64,000 bases of DNA, from the NCBI GenBank assembly GCA_964468655.1, contig CAYXUG010000002.1:1-64000 (forward strand). Reading direction: 5' to 3'. This DNA is from CAYXUG01 sp964468655 (GTDB lineage Bacteria; Fidelibacterota; Marinisomatia; Marinisomatales; CAYXUG01). The position numbers and the translations under genes are program-made. The notes beneath the pieces were generated by a model. It had not been told where the DNA came from. It searched no databases and worked only from the letters and a program-made list of their open reading frames with translations. Below are positions 19,284 through 28,157 of this stretch, one piece after another; within the stretch, counting starts at the first letter, position 1, and every line of letters starts with the position of its first letter.

Positions 19284-19366
19284 ATTACACAAATGTCAAT
19301 TTTAAAACAATCAATGAGTGAGAATAACAGGTTAATATTTTATCTTTCCGTAAATAGATTGATGTC

Positions 19367-19372
19367 TATAAT
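19367..19372 (+). promoter_or_regulatory. Consensus -10 box upstream of the sdh operon
   Basis: A perfect TATAAT lies 17 bases before the sdhC ATG. No good -35 hexamer stands at 17 bases (CTTTCC), so only the -10 is claimed. Confidence 0.35.
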
Positions 19373-19389
19373 TTCACTGCTGACTTACA

Positions 19390-20217
19390 ATGACAAAATC
19401 ATCTTTCGCACAAACATTTCGCACAGATAAGTGGTGGGTTGAGCCTCTTTGGACCGGGCTGGGATTTTTTGCCTTTGTCCTTTACACAACTTGGGCAATG
19501 CTTCAGGGACAGTATTACTGGTGGAGTGCAGGACAGGAAGGTTTTGGCGGTTATCTTTCGCCGTTTTATTCCCCACTTCTATTTATAAAGGAAGGAGTTA
19601 CGGGAGTAGCACCAATGGACCACGCATGGTTTGGTTCCTGGCCAAGCTGGATACCAAAATTGATTCCTGCCACCCCTGCCATTTTAATTCTTGCAGGGCC
19701 TCTTTCATTTAGAATGACTTGTTATTACTATCGAAAGTTTTATTATAGAGCATATTTTCTAACTCCCCCGGCTTGTGCTGTTGGCGGTGTTCACCAGAAA
19801 AAATATAAAGGTGAAACTGCTCTTCTTGTGTTTCAGAATCTGCACAGATACACGCTTTACATTGCATTGGTGTTTGTAGCAGTTTTAACATATGATGGGA
19901 TAATGGCATTTTTCAGGGGGGGTAAATTCGGTGTTGGTGTTGGTTCTATAGTTCTCATGACCAACCCCATTTTACTTGCAGGTTATACATTTGGCTGCCA
20001 TGCTTTACGCCACCTTGTTGGGGGTGACAAAGACTGTTTTTCCTGCCCCAACGGGAAACCAACAACCCGATACAAACTGTGGAAAGGTGTCTCATGGTTA
20101 AACAGCAGGCACATGCTTTGGGCCTGGCTGAGCATGATATGGGTTGTATTTGCCGATATTTATGTAAGAATGGTTTCTACTGGTAAGTGGGTTGATTACA
20201 GCACTTGGGGTTTTTGA
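19390..20217 (+). CDS. sdhC: Succinate dehydrogenase membrane anchor, single-subunit (actinobacterial Sdh1-like)
   Basis: 275 residues with about five hydrophobic spans, the membrane subunit passing electrons from SdhB to quinone. The text (KWWVEPLWTGLGFFAFVLY near the start, GYLSPFYSPLLF, CHALRHLVGG, SWLNSRHMLWAWLSM) resembles the large single anchor found beside sdhA and sdhB in actinobacteria rather than the usual small sdhC/sdhD pair. Several histidines in or near spans could ligate haem or a metal. A CFSCP motif sits in a loop. The stop overlaps the start of sdhA by one base (TGATG). Confidence 0.8.
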   Translation: MTKSSFAQTFRTDKWWVEPLWTGLGFFAFVLYTTWAMLQGQYYWWSAGQEGFGGYLSPFYSPLLFIKEGVTGVAPMDHAWFGSWPSWIPKLIPATPAILILAGPLSFRMTCYYYRKFYYRAYFLTPPACAVGGVHQKKYKGETALLVFQNLHRYTLYIALVFVAVLTYDGIMAFFRGGKFGVGVGSIVLMTNPILLAGYTFGCHALRHLVGGDKDCFSCPNGKPTTRYKLWKGVSWLNSRHMLWAWLSMIWVVFADIYVRMVSTGKWVDYSTWGF

Positions 20218-22058
20218 TGATTGATGTAAAAGACATACAAACGGTTGAACATGATGTTATTGTACTTGGTGCAGGAGGCGCGGGTTTGCGCGCTGCTATT
20301 GAATGTTCTATGAATGGCCTCAGCACCGGATTGGTCTGCAAGTCTTTGCTGGGTAAAGCCCACACCGTCATGGCAGAGGGTGGTGTAGCTGCCGCCTTGG
20401 GTAATGTGGATAACCGAGATCACTGGAAAGTCCATTTCCGCGATACAATGCGTGGAGGAAAATTCCTCAATGTCTGGCGGATGGCAGAGCTGCATGCCAA
20501 GCAGGCGCCCGAAAGAGTAAGGGAACTGGAAGAGTGGGGCGCAGTGTTTGACAGGACAAAAACAGGCCTTATTAATCAGCGGAATTTTGGCGGTCACAGG
20601 TACCCCCGTCTAGCGCATGTGGGAGACAGAACTGGGTTGGAAATCATTCGAACGCTACAGGATCATGGTATTCACCAGGGGATTGATGTTTACATGGAAT
20701 GTACAGGTCTTGATTTTCTGAAAGATGGCGATAGAATTTCTGGCATGGTTGCCATGTGGCGGGAGACCGGCAGGTTCATCATTTTCAAAGCAAAGGCAGT
20801 AATTGTTGCAACGGGCGGCGGCGGAAAAGCATGGAAGATTACCTCTAACTCGTGGGAATACACAGGCGATGGATATGGAATGGCATACGAAGCAGGTGCA
20901 GAACTAATGGATATGGAATTCACTCAGTTTCATCCAACGGGAATGGTGTGGCCACCTTCTGTGCGGGGAATTTTGGTCACCGAAGGAGTTCGTGGAGAAG
21001 GTGGTATTTTGGTAAATAGTGAGGGTAAAAGGTTCATGTTTGATTATATACCAGAGAGATTTTCAGCAGAAACAGCTGATTCAGAAGAAGAAGTAAACCG
21101 CTGGCTTTCAGGTGACAGGGATGCACGCCGTCCGCCCGAACTCCTCACACGCGATGTTGTGGCAAGAGCCATCCGTGATGAAGTACGTGCCGGTAGAGGA
21201 TCAAAACACGGGGGTGCCTATCTGGATATTGCTTCCAGGCGCGATTCTGAAGATATTAAAAAGAAACTACCCTCAATGTACCACCAGTTCAACGTTTTAG
21301 CAGAACTTGACATTACTAAGGATCGAATGGAAGTTGGTCCTACACTTCATTATTTCATGGGCGGTATTAGAGTAAATGCAGATACACAGATGTCAGGCAT
21401 ACCGGGACTTTTTGCCGCCGGCGAATGTTCGGCAGGAATGCATGGAGCAAACCGGTTAGGTGGAAATTCTCTTTCTGACCTTCTGGTATTTGGGAAATTG
21501 GCCGGAGAGGGTGCTGTTAATTATGTGAAATCAATAACAGGTGAATTGGTGATGGATAAAACACGAGCAGAAAAAATCATCAGAAATGCGACTGATATTC
21601 TGAACCGTGAAACAGGAGAGAATCCATATCTGCTCCATGAACACCTTCAGGAAATTATGCAGGAAAATGTAGGTATTGTTCGAACAGAAGAAGATCTGAC
21701 AAAGGGTATTAATAAACTTAATGAATTAAAATCTGCATGTAAAAACATTAAAGCATCAGGATCAAGCCAGTTTAATCCCGGCTGGCATGAGGCGCTTGCT
21801 CTCCGAAATCTTATGATAACATCGGAAGCAGTTGCAATAGCAGCTCTCATGCGGGAAGAAAGCCGCGGGGCTCATACAAGACTGGATTTTTCCGGTGAAA
21901 AAGATGATTGGCTGAATTATAATGTGGTGATCAAAAAAAGTGAAGATGAACAAATGAAAGCACAAAGAATTGAAAGACATTCGCCAGACAAGGAACTTGA
22001 AAGAGTTGCTAATTTGACTATTGAAGGATTGGAAAAAGAAGTAACTGAAAAAGCGTAA
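20217..22058 (+). CDS. sdhA: Succinate dehydrogenase/fumarate reductase flavoprotein subunit
   Basis: Oxidises succinate in the TCA cycle. ATG 20217 is chosen because it sits in the stop of sdhC; an in-frame TTG 12 bases earlier would overlap more. FAD-binding VLGAGGAGLRAA near the N terminus is followed by KAHTVMAEGG, where the His of the HTV motif normally carries covalent FAD. The active-site region FTQFHPTGM and the C-terminal RGAHTRLDF with substrate-binding residues are present. The C-terminal cap is normal. About 613 residues. It is followed by sdhB after 6 bases. Confidence 0.95.
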   Translation: MIDVKDIQTVEHDVIVLGAGGAGLRAAIECSMNGLSTGLVCKSLLGKAHTVMAEGGVAAALGNVDNRDHWKVHFRDTMRGGKFLNVWRMAELHAKQAPERVRELEEWGAVFDRTKTGLINQRNFGGHRYPRLAHVGDRTGLEIIRTLQDHGIHQGIDVYMECTGLDFLKDGDRISGMVAMWRETGRFIIFKAKAVIVATGGGGKAWKITSNSWEYTGDGYGMAYEAGAELMDMEFTQFHPTGMVWPPSVRGILVTEGVRGEGGILVNSEGKRFMFDYIPERFSAETADSEEEVNRWLSGDRDARRPPELLTRDVVARAIRDEVRAGRGSKHGGAYLDIASRRDSEDIKKKLPSMYHQFNVLAELDITKDRMEVGPTLHYFMGGIRVNADTQMSGIPGLFAAGECSAGMHGANRLGGNSLSDLLVFGKLAGEGAVNYVKSITGELVMDKTRAEKIIRNATDILNRETGENPYLLHEHLQEIMQENVGIVRTEEDLTKGINKLNELKSACKNIKASGSSQFNPGWHEALALRNLMITSEAVAIAALMREESRGAHTRLDFSGEKDDWLNYNVVIKKSEDEQMKAQRIERHSPDKELERVANLTIEGLEKEVTEKA

Positions 22059-22064
22059 AAATAA

Positions 22065-22814
22065 ATGGCTTTAAGAAAATTTAAGATATTCCGCGGATAC
22101 AAATCATCAGGTGAAATGGTGGATTATCAGGTTGAAGTGGATGAAGGAATGGTGGTTCTTGACGCCATTCACAGAATTCAGGCAAAAAAAGCGAACGACC
22201 TTGCTGTCCGGTGGAATTGCAAAGCAGGGAAATGCGGTTCGTGCAGTATGGAAATTAACGGTAAACCGAAACTTTCCTGCATGAACCGATTGAATGAATA
22301 CGATGAGGAAGAGACAATTTTCATTCGGCCAATTAAAACGTTTCCTGTACTAAAAGACCTTGTTTCAGATGTATCGTGGAATTATGAACAGAATAAGAAA
22401 ATTCCACCATTCAAACCAGACCCATCCCTGAAGGATGAAAAAGGCAACTATCACATGATGGAGGAAGATGTGGTCAGGATTCAGGAATTCAGGAAATGCA
22501 TCGAATGTTATCTGTGTCAAGATGTGTGCCATGTACTAAGAGATCATGAAAAGAAGGATAAATTTTCCGGTCCTCGTTTTATGATACGCCTCGCAGGACT
22601 GGAAATGCACCCCCTTGATAATGAAGACAGAATCCCTATGATTAAAGATATGTTTGGCTCCGGAATGTGCAACATTACAAAATGCTGTACGGAAGTTTGC
22701 CCCGAACATATTCAAATCACTGACAATGGGATTATACCGTTGAAAGAACGGGTAGTGGATAGATATTATGATCCTGTGAAGTGGTTATATAAAAAGATTA
22801 AAGGTAAAAAGTAA
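22065..22814 (+). CDS. sdhB: Succinate dehydrogenase iron-sulfur subunit
   Basis: 249 residues. The N-terminal [2Fe-2S] ferredoxin domain has CKAGKCGSC and a later LSCM. The C-terminal domain has CIECYLCQDVC for [4Fe-4S] and CNITKCCTEVCPEHI for the remaining clusters. It carries electrons from SdhA to the membrane anchor. Gene order C-A-B with one large anchor fits the Sdh1-like type. It ends 1 base from the convergent gene at 22816. Confidence 0.95.
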   Translation: MALRKFKIFRGYKSSGEMVDYQVEVDEGMVVLDAIHRIQAKKANDLAVRWNCKAGKCGSCSMEINGKPKLSCMNRLNEYDEEETIFIRPIKTFPVLKDLVSDVSWNYEQNKKIPPFKPDPSLKDEKGNYHMMEEDVVRIQEFRKCIECYLCQDVCHVLRDHEKKDKFSGPRFMIRLAGLEMHPLDNEDRIPMIKDMFGSGMCNITKCCTEVCPEHIQITDNGIIPLKERVVDRYYDPVKWLYKKIKGKK

Positions 22815-22815
22815 T

Positions 22816-23274
22816 CTACCTCTCCAACTTGTTTAACTTTACTGATGCCACCAGACTTACGCAATACAAAACCAGAAGACCATATATCAGCGGTATAAAA
22901 GGTGAGATGGGAATTTTTGTATGGCCCAAATAGAGCATCCCTGAAATAAAGGGACCCAGCACAGCTAAAAGTCCATTTCGTGCTTTAGGCGTTCCCATAA
23001 AAGTGACAAGAATGTAAGCAGTAATCAAGAGCCCGATACCAGTAACCCAAAATCCAAAGAACCGATAAATAATAAGAAGATAGTCAGGAAGATTTTTGTT
23101 TATGTCTGCAGAAAAAAGTTCATTAAATGTTAATCCAAGGGTATTTTCATTGGCGGCTTTATCCAATAGCCAAGGTTCCTGCACAACCATCCACCGGACA
23201 CCCAACACAACGGCTGAGATGCCAATAATGACTAAGGGCATCCATGAAAGATTGTGTAATAGTTTTGAATTCAT
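22816..23274 (-). CDS. Small inner-membrane protein of unknown function
   Basis: About 152 residues from ATG 23274; a TTG 45 bases upstream is possible but has no ribosome site. Four hydrophobic segments (about 12-30, 67-90, 97-115 and 120-140) make it an integral membrane protein. A soluble loop lies between the first and second. No family recognised. It is divergent from ggt, with a palindrome in the gap. Confidence 0.55.
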   Translation of the reverse strand: MNSKLLHNLSWMPLVIIGISAVVLGVRWMVVQEPWLLDKAANENTLGLTFNELFSADINKNLPDYLLIIYRFFGFWVTGIGLLITAYILVTFMGTPKARNGLLAVLGPFISGMLYLGHTKIPISPFIPLIYGLLVLYCVSLVASVKLNKLER

Positions 23275-23307
23275 AAACTTATTAATTTTAATATAAGATT
23301 GAGCAAC

Positions 23308-23323
23308 AACATTGTCCAATGTT
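23308..23323. promoter_or_regulatory. Perfect palindrome between divergent genes, possible operator
   Basis: AACATTG-TC-CAATGTT has two perfect 7-base arms with a 2-base centre. It lies between the minus-strand gene ending its upstream side at 23274 and ggt at 23389, a typical place for a dimeric repressor site. No T-run, so it is not a terminator. Confidence 0.35.
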
Positions 23324-23388
23324 ACAAATATTTATTCTTTGAAGGTTAGAAGATTTAAAAACTATTATTTCATCCCATCTATAAAGAA

Positions 23389-24900
23389 ATGAATAAACAC
23401 ATTATAGCAGCAGGAGACAAGACAACAGTAGAAACTGCCCACGAACTTCTCTGGGTTGGGGGCAACGCATTTGATGCGGCTGTAGGTGCCATGTTTACGG
23501 CAATGGTTTCAGAACCGGCTCTTACAAGTGCCGGCGGGGGAGGTCACTTTATGGCAGACCCGGAAAGTGGAACCCCCATCCTTTTCGATTTCTTTGTGGA
23601 TATGCCATCAGGAGAGTTGGAAAGGGTGAATATTGATTTTTTCAGTATAGATATTGATTTTGGTGATTCGACTCAGGAGTTTCACATTGGTAAAGGCGCG
23701 GTTGCTGTACCGGGGACAGTAGCAGGACTTTTGCACGTCCAAAAATCACTCGGATGTCTTTCATTAATGGAAGTACTGAAACCAGCCATCCGAGAAGCCA
23801 AGGAAGGAGTTGTACTGTCTGATGTTCAGGCATACATGCTGACAATTCTCGAACCCATCATGATGCATGAAGAGAATTCAAGAAAAATTTATGCGCCGGA
23901 AGGAAAGCTATTGGGAGAAGGCGAAACGATTATTATGCCTGAATTTTCAGATTTTCTGGATGCTCTCGCACACGAAGGTCAAGACCTTATGTATAAAGGT
24001 GAAGTTGCAAAACTCTTAGTGGAGTGGAGCCGGGAAGGCGGTTTACTAACTATGGAAGACCTTAAAAATTATAGTGTAGTGGAACGGGAACCACTGGAAA
24101 CTAAGTTTTACGACTACTCGGTTTATCTTAACCCTCCCCCTGCTTTAAGTGGAATTCTAATCGATGCAACTTTATCACTGTTAAGCAGATGCAAAAAGGG
24201 TATAACACTGGCAGAAATAGTTCAAGCTCTGGATATAACAAACATCCTGAGAATGGAAACACTTGCTGGTAGTTTGGATAAAGGGGTGAAATATCTTTCG
24301 AAACAAGCATTTTTCAAGAAGTATGTGGAAACATTTGCAAAACGAAGTCCAAAGTCTCATTCCAGAGGCGCTACAACACATATCAGTATCCTTGATAAGA
24401 ATGGTAACGCTGCATCAGTAACAACCACAAATGGAGAGGGGTGCGGAAGTGTATTATCTCATGTGGGCTTTATGCCAAACAATATGTTAGGTGAAGAGGA
24501 TTTAAATCCTGAAGGATTTCACATGAATCCACCGCGGACAAGACTTGCTTCCATGATGTCGCCTACCATTGTTGTTAAGGAAAAACGCCCTGTTTTACTC
24601 ACAGGAAGCGCCGGAAGCAATAGAATCCGTTCAGTGATTGTTCAGCTTATTATCCACGTTTTATGCGAAGAGATGGATATAGAGTTGGCCACAAAACACC
24701 CGAGGGTTCATATTGAAGGTGATGTTCTCCATGCAGAACCGGGATTAGGTGAAGATGTACTTTCATCCTTTGAGCAAGAATATCAAATCAACCGCTGGGA
24801 GAGGCAGAACGTCTTTTTTGGCGGCGCTAATTCGGTGACACATGAAAAGGGGGCGGGCGATGAAAGACGCGGCGGGTATAGTGTTATTATTGAAGATTGA
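23389..24900 (+). CDS. ggt: Gamma-glutamyltransferase-family protein
   Basis: 503 residues, Ntn-hydrolase fold. The large-subunit part opens with AAGDKTTVETAHELLWVGGNAFDAA and TSAGGGGHFM. The self-cleavage site and nucleophile Thr lie in RGATTHISILDKNGNAASV (about T329), followed by TTTNGEG and the oxyanion/binding segment LTGSAGSNRI. It would hydrolyse or transfer gamma-glutamyl groups. No signal peptide is visible, so it appears cytoplasmic, unlike E. coli Ggt. It is convergent with a gamma-glutamyl hydrolase gene. Substrate unknown. Confidence 0.85.
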   Translation: MNKHIIAAGDKTTVETAHELLWVGGNAFDAAVGAMFTAMVSEPALTSAGGGGHFMADPESGTPILFDFFVDMPSGELERVNIDFFSIDIDFGDSTQEFHIGKGAVAVPGTVAGLLHVQKSLGCLSLMEVLKPAIREAKEGVVLSDVQAYMLTILEPIMMHEENSRKIYAPEGKLLGEGETIIMPEFSDFLDALAHEGQDLMYKGEVAKLLVEWSREGGLLTMEDLKNYSVVEREPLETKFYDYSVYLNPPPALSGILIDATLSLLSRCKKGITLAEIVQALDITNILRMETLAGSLDKGVKYLSKQAFFKKYVETFAKRSPKSHSRGATTHISILDKNGNAASVTTTNGEGCGSVLSHVGFMPNNMLGEEDLNPEGFHMNPPRTRLASMMSPTIVVKEKRPVLLTGSAGSNRIRSVIVQLIIHVLCEEMDIELATKHPRVHIEGDVLHAEPGLGEDVLSSFEQEYQINRWERQNVFFGGANSVTHEKGAGDERRGGYSVIIED

Positions 24901-24921
24901 TTGGGTATGATTGGTAAAAAG

Positions 24922-25647
24922 TTATTCGATATTTTCAGCAGACTTCACAAGCCATTCAAATAATTTCATCTGAATTGGATCATCCTGCATAATCTCGGGA
25001 TGCCATTGCACAGCAATAAAATTTGCTTCCCCATTAACTGATTCAATTCCCTCAATTAAACCGTCTGAAGTGATCGCTGTAGCAACAATGCCATCACCCA
25101 ATATTTTTATTCCCTGATGATGAGTACTAGAAACCCTGACTGTATCTTCACCGAAAATTTTATGCAGCAAACTGTTTTCTGTAACATTTACAGGATGGTA
25201 AGCGATGGGACCCTTATAGTAGCCGTGATCAATGGATTTTGGAAGGTGAGTTTCAAGGTCTTCATACAATGTACCACCATACAACACATTAATATGCTGC
25301 AGACTTGCGCAAATTCCTAATACAGGGATTTTTTTGTTTATACAAATATTGAAGATTTCCTCATCGAATGTGGTGCGTTTGTTATGCATGGGGCCTTCAC
25401 CCCTCATGTCGTATTCTTTCCCACCGTAAATGTTAATGGGTAAATCTGGTCCTCCGCTCATGAGTAGACCCTGAATATGATTTGTTATTTCTGATATTTT
25501 TTCTTCTGATTCAGGATATGTTAAAAGCATAGGAATACCACCTGCTTTCCAAACAGCATTACTGTATGCCTCTTTCAACATGTGCCAGTATGCATTTTCC
25601 TTCGGAAAATATCCGGGAGTTAATCCGATGAGTGGTTTACTTGCCAT
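24922..25647 (-). CDS. Class I glutamine amidotransferase-like gamma-glutamyl hydrolase (peptidase C26, PuuD type)
   Basis: 241 residues. Nucleophile Cys in VLGICASLQHIN (C113) and the His-x-Glu pair in AVQWHPEIM (H216, E218) complete the triad. LLMSGGPDL and SSTHHQG are typical of the PuuD/gamma-Glu-GABA hydrolase branch. It probably hydrolyses gamma-glutamyl amides or peptides in the cytoplasm. Its neighbours are a gamma-glutamyltransferase and a glutamate-cysteine-ligase-like gene, so a role in gamma-glutamyl peptide turnover is reasonable inference. Confidence 0.85.
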   Translation of the reverse strand: MASKPLIGLTPGYFPKENAYWHMLKEAYSNAVWKAGGIPMLLTYPESEEKISEITNHIQGLLMSGGPDLPINIYGGKEYDMRGEGPMHNKRTTFDEEIFNICINKKIPVLGICASLQHINVLYGGTLYEDLETHLPKSIDHGYYKGPIAYHPVNVTENSLLHKIFGEDTVRVSSTHHQGIKILGDGIVATAITSDGLIEGIESVNGEANFIAVQWHPEIMQDDPIQMKLFEWLVKSAENIE

Positions 25648-25730
25648 GTAATTGTTCCTAATTATCGTTGTTTATCATTAAAGTTTGGCTGCAAATTTCC
25701 GGCAACTTTTTCACTTCATCAAGCCTAGGA

Positions 25731-27059
25731 TTAAGAAAACAATTCTTCTTTTTGTTTCATCCACCTCGACAGTAAAAATTCTTTTAATGTTTTACCCGAG
25801 TCATTGTAGGATTTTTGGATTTGAAGAGAAAAAGGGCCCTTAGAGATAAAGGCATCTGCAAAAGTTTCCAGGTATTTTTTCTCTGATTTTATGTTCAATT
25901 GTCTGCGTCTGTTTTCTAACCCTTCCAGGGACATTTCTAATAATTTTTCGCACCAGTAGCAAAACGTTTTTGAATCAAATATTTTTTTATCGAGATCAAG
26001 CTCCAATGATTTTTCCATAGCATCCATCCTATCGTGAAATGACCAACCGGAAACCAGTTCCAGCAGTTTTTCAAAAATGATATTATCTCTCAGTAATCCA
26101 TTTAGGAATGCAGCTGGCGCAAGTTCATATCCAAATGGAGGGTGGTCACAGGTGCGTATTTCAACTACATTCTTAAACCTGACATGAGTGAAAATCTGCC
26201 GAAGAATTGACATAATATGTTCATTATTTAATTGGTCATTATCCAACAATTCTGTGAATAATTCAGAAGTTAAACCATCATAAAATAAGGGATGCCCTAA
26301 TTTATCCAAGGCAAAGATGACAGGTGTTTTGGCAATATATTCCGCATAACGTTCTGCCATATTCTCCGGCCCTTTCATCTGATGATCAAATAGACTTCCA
26401 CATCGTGTATTATCTGTATTGTTCCAGATAATAGTCCGTAGATTTTTTAATTTTGTTGGTACCCCGGTTTCAAAAGGTGCATTGGCAAAAATGACTGAAA
26501 GGAATGGCTGAATACAATCTGCTGCAAATGCGATCTTTTCAGCTTCTTCCAGTGAAGTGTAATCTAGATTGATTTGAACACTTGAACTGTTTTTCATCAT
26601 CCAGTGACCTAACGATCCAGTTTGATTAAAACGATCATGCATGAGCTGGTATTTTTTTAAATCAATGAGTCCAATTTCATCTGGTTGATAAATAGGCTCG
26701 ACAGTCAAATCAAGGGGAAACAGTTCATTTTCTCCACAGATTTGGACAAGGTTCCTGAAATATGCTTTCCATTCCCGGTTAATCTCATGGAGATCCCGGA
26801 AGGGTTGTGATGCATATTCCATTTGACCCCCCGGTTCAATTGATATGTTGGGAGCAATGCCTGTAACCTTATTTAAATCAATCAGTGCTGATTTGATTTC
26901 TTCACTGGAGAATTTTTCACAACGATTTACAGGAATCCGTTCCATCGATTTGTCATAAATAATATTCTCGACCTCAATGCCTGTTGTGAGGGTTTCCACT
27001 GTTTGGAAATTTGATGTAAATACATCAATAATTTTATCTGTGATAATTTTGTTTATCAT
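25731..27059 (-). CDS. Glutamate-cysteine ligase, GCS2 family
   Basis: About 442 residues from ATG 27059, chosen because family homology starts there (MINKIITDKIIDVF); the frame stays open 56 codons further upstream but runs through an intergenic repeat. ATP-grasp-like GCS2 motifs: TGIEVE near the N terminus, NISIEPGGQMEYAS with the substrate-binding glutamates, VQINLDY, and RTCDHPPFGYE toward the C terminus. It ligates glutamate to cysteine, or to a related amine as in EgtA of ergothioneine synthesis. No gshB is in the window. A weak ribosome site only. Confidence 0.8.
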   Translation of the reverse strand: MINKIITDKIIDVFTSNFQTVETLTTGIEVENIIYDKSMERIPVNRCEKFSSEEIKSALIDLNKVTGIAPNISIEPGGQMEYASQPFRDLHEINREWKAYFRNLVQICGENELFPLDLTVEPIYQPDEIGLIDLKKYQLMHDRFNQTGSLGHWMMKNSSSVQINLDYTSLEEAEKIAFAADCIQPFLSVIFANAPFETGVPTKLKNLRTIIWNNTDNTRCGSLFDHQMKGPENMAERYAEYIAKTPVIFALDKLGHPLFYDGLTSELFTELLDNDQLNNEHIMSILRQIFTHVRFKNVVEIRTCDHPPFGYELAPAAFLNGLLRDNIIFEKLLELVSGWSFHDRMDAMEKSLELDLDKKIFDSKTFCYWCEKLLEMSLEGLENRRRQLNIKSEKKYLETFADAFISKGPFSLQIQKSYNDSGKTLKEFLLSRWMKQKEELFS

Positions 27060-27124
27060 TTTTCTGAAAGTGGCACTAAGATTAGTGAAAATTTTAACTG
27101 GAAAGCAACATAAAGTTAATGATA

Positions 27125-27214
27125 ATTGGTAGGTGGAGGAATATAGGAATGGAGAATGGAAACCACAAAGCCAACGTCTATCACCTAACATCCAATACCA
27201 ACTACCAGTTTCAT
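27125..27214. repeat. Degenerate heptad repeat forming an imperfect dyad
   Basis: The right side reads ATCACCT, AACATCC, AATACCA, ACTACCA in consecutive 7-base steps (27180-27207). The left side (27125-27160) reads GGTAGGT, GGAGGAA then ATGGAGA, ATGGAAA on the complementary pattern. The two sides face each other around AACCACAAAGCC. It fills the only gap near 200 bases in the window, between the ligase and the hydrolase gene. Confidence 0.4.
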
Positions 27215-27261
27215 AAAACAGTTTCAATTGTTAAATTATATAATCACAAAAAGGAGGAAAA

Positions 27262-27939
27262 ATGAACGGCAAAACAATTACTTTTAAAACCAATGGACAT
27301 ACATGTGAAGGATATTTTAGCATTCCTGATACAGGAGGCGGGCCTGGTATTATTGTTCTTCAGGAGTGGTGGGGTTTGGTAGGCCATATCAAAGATTTGG
27401 CGGATAGGTTTGCTATAGCCGGATTTGCTGCTTTGGCGCCAGATATTTATCACGGAGATTCAACAACTCATCCAGATGATGCAGGCAGGTTGATGATGGC
27501 GCTGAATATTGATCAAACCCAGAAAGACTTAAATGGCGCCGTTAATTTTTTGCTGGACCATGTTGCTGTATCAAGTGACGCAATCGGAACTGTGGGATTC
27601 TGCATGGGTGGGCAGCTTTCCCTTTTCGCTGCCTGCGCCAATCCATCTATTGGTGCATGTGTTGATTTTTATGGGATTCATCCTAACGTTCAGTTGGATA
27701 TGAAAAATTTACGCGCACCGGTGCTTGGCATCTTTGCGGAGAATGACGAATTTGTTACAATGGAAACTGCGAAAGGATTGGAATCAAAACTGAAAGAACA
27801 TGGGAAGGAAACGGACTTCACTTATTATCCTGAGGTGGGTCACGCCTTTTTCAATGATTCAAGGGAAGATGTTTATAATGAAGAAGCCGCTTCAGATGCG
27901 TGGCAGAAAGTGATAACTTTTTTTGATTCTAATCTATAG
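27262..27939 (+). CDS. Dienelactone hydrolase family protein
   Basis: 225-residue alpha/beta hydrolase. The nucleophile is a cysteine as in dienelactone hydrolases, GTVGFCMGGQLS (C114). The acid residue lies in GIFAENDEFV and the His in PEVGHAFFND. The N-terminal VLQEWWGLVGHIKDLADRF is typical of the family. AGGAGG lies 5 bases before the ATG. The true substrate is unknown; many family members act on esters other than dienelactone. Confidence 0.88.
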   Translation: MNGKTITFKTNGHTCEGYFSIPDTGGGPGIIVLQEWWGLVGHIKDLADRFAIAGFAALAPDIYHGDSTTHPDDAGRLMMALNIDQTQKDLNGAVNFLLDHVAVSSDAIGTVGFCMGGQLSLFAACANPSIGACVDFYGIHPNVQLDMKNLRAPVLGIFAENDEFVTMETAKGLESKLKEHGKETDFTYYPEVGHAFFNDSREDVYNEEAASDAWQKVITFFDSNL

Positions 27940-27956
27940 GGGAAAGAAAATATAAG

Positions 27957-28133
27957 CTATAATTCGTCAGAATGCCGAGTCTTTTGACGTTTCCTGATTT
28001 CTTTTAAATCAGCGCCTTCCCCCCGTCCTTCTTTTTCATACCAGTACCACCATTCCAATTCTTTCTCAGATCGCTTATTCAACTGTTTCCACCAGCCGAG
28101 GTCTGTTACTGTTTTATGTTCTTTCTTTTTCAT
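27957..28133 (-). CDS. Small Trp-rich charged protein downstream of nuoB
   Basis: A 58-codon frame, MKKKEHKTVTDLGWWKQL... to RHSDEL, ending in TAG. It has five Trp and three Tyr-Trp/Trp-Trp clusters (LEWWYWYEKEG) in a highly charged background, unlike a chance frame. It starts 24 bases after the nuoB stop on the same strand, so it is probably the third gene of that unit. No Shine-Dalgarno sequence is visible. Function unknown. Confidence 0.4.
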   Translation of the reverse strand: MKKKEHKTVTDLGWWKQLNKRSEKELEWWYWYEKEGRGEGADLKEIRKRQKTRHSDEL

Positions 28134-28157
28134 ATAATATAGGAGGTGATGAGAAAA

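Noticed and set aside
27060..27227. 56-codon N-terminal extension of the GCS2 ligase
   Set aside because: Family homology begins at ATG 27059 and the extension runs through the heptad repeat with non-protein-like composition.
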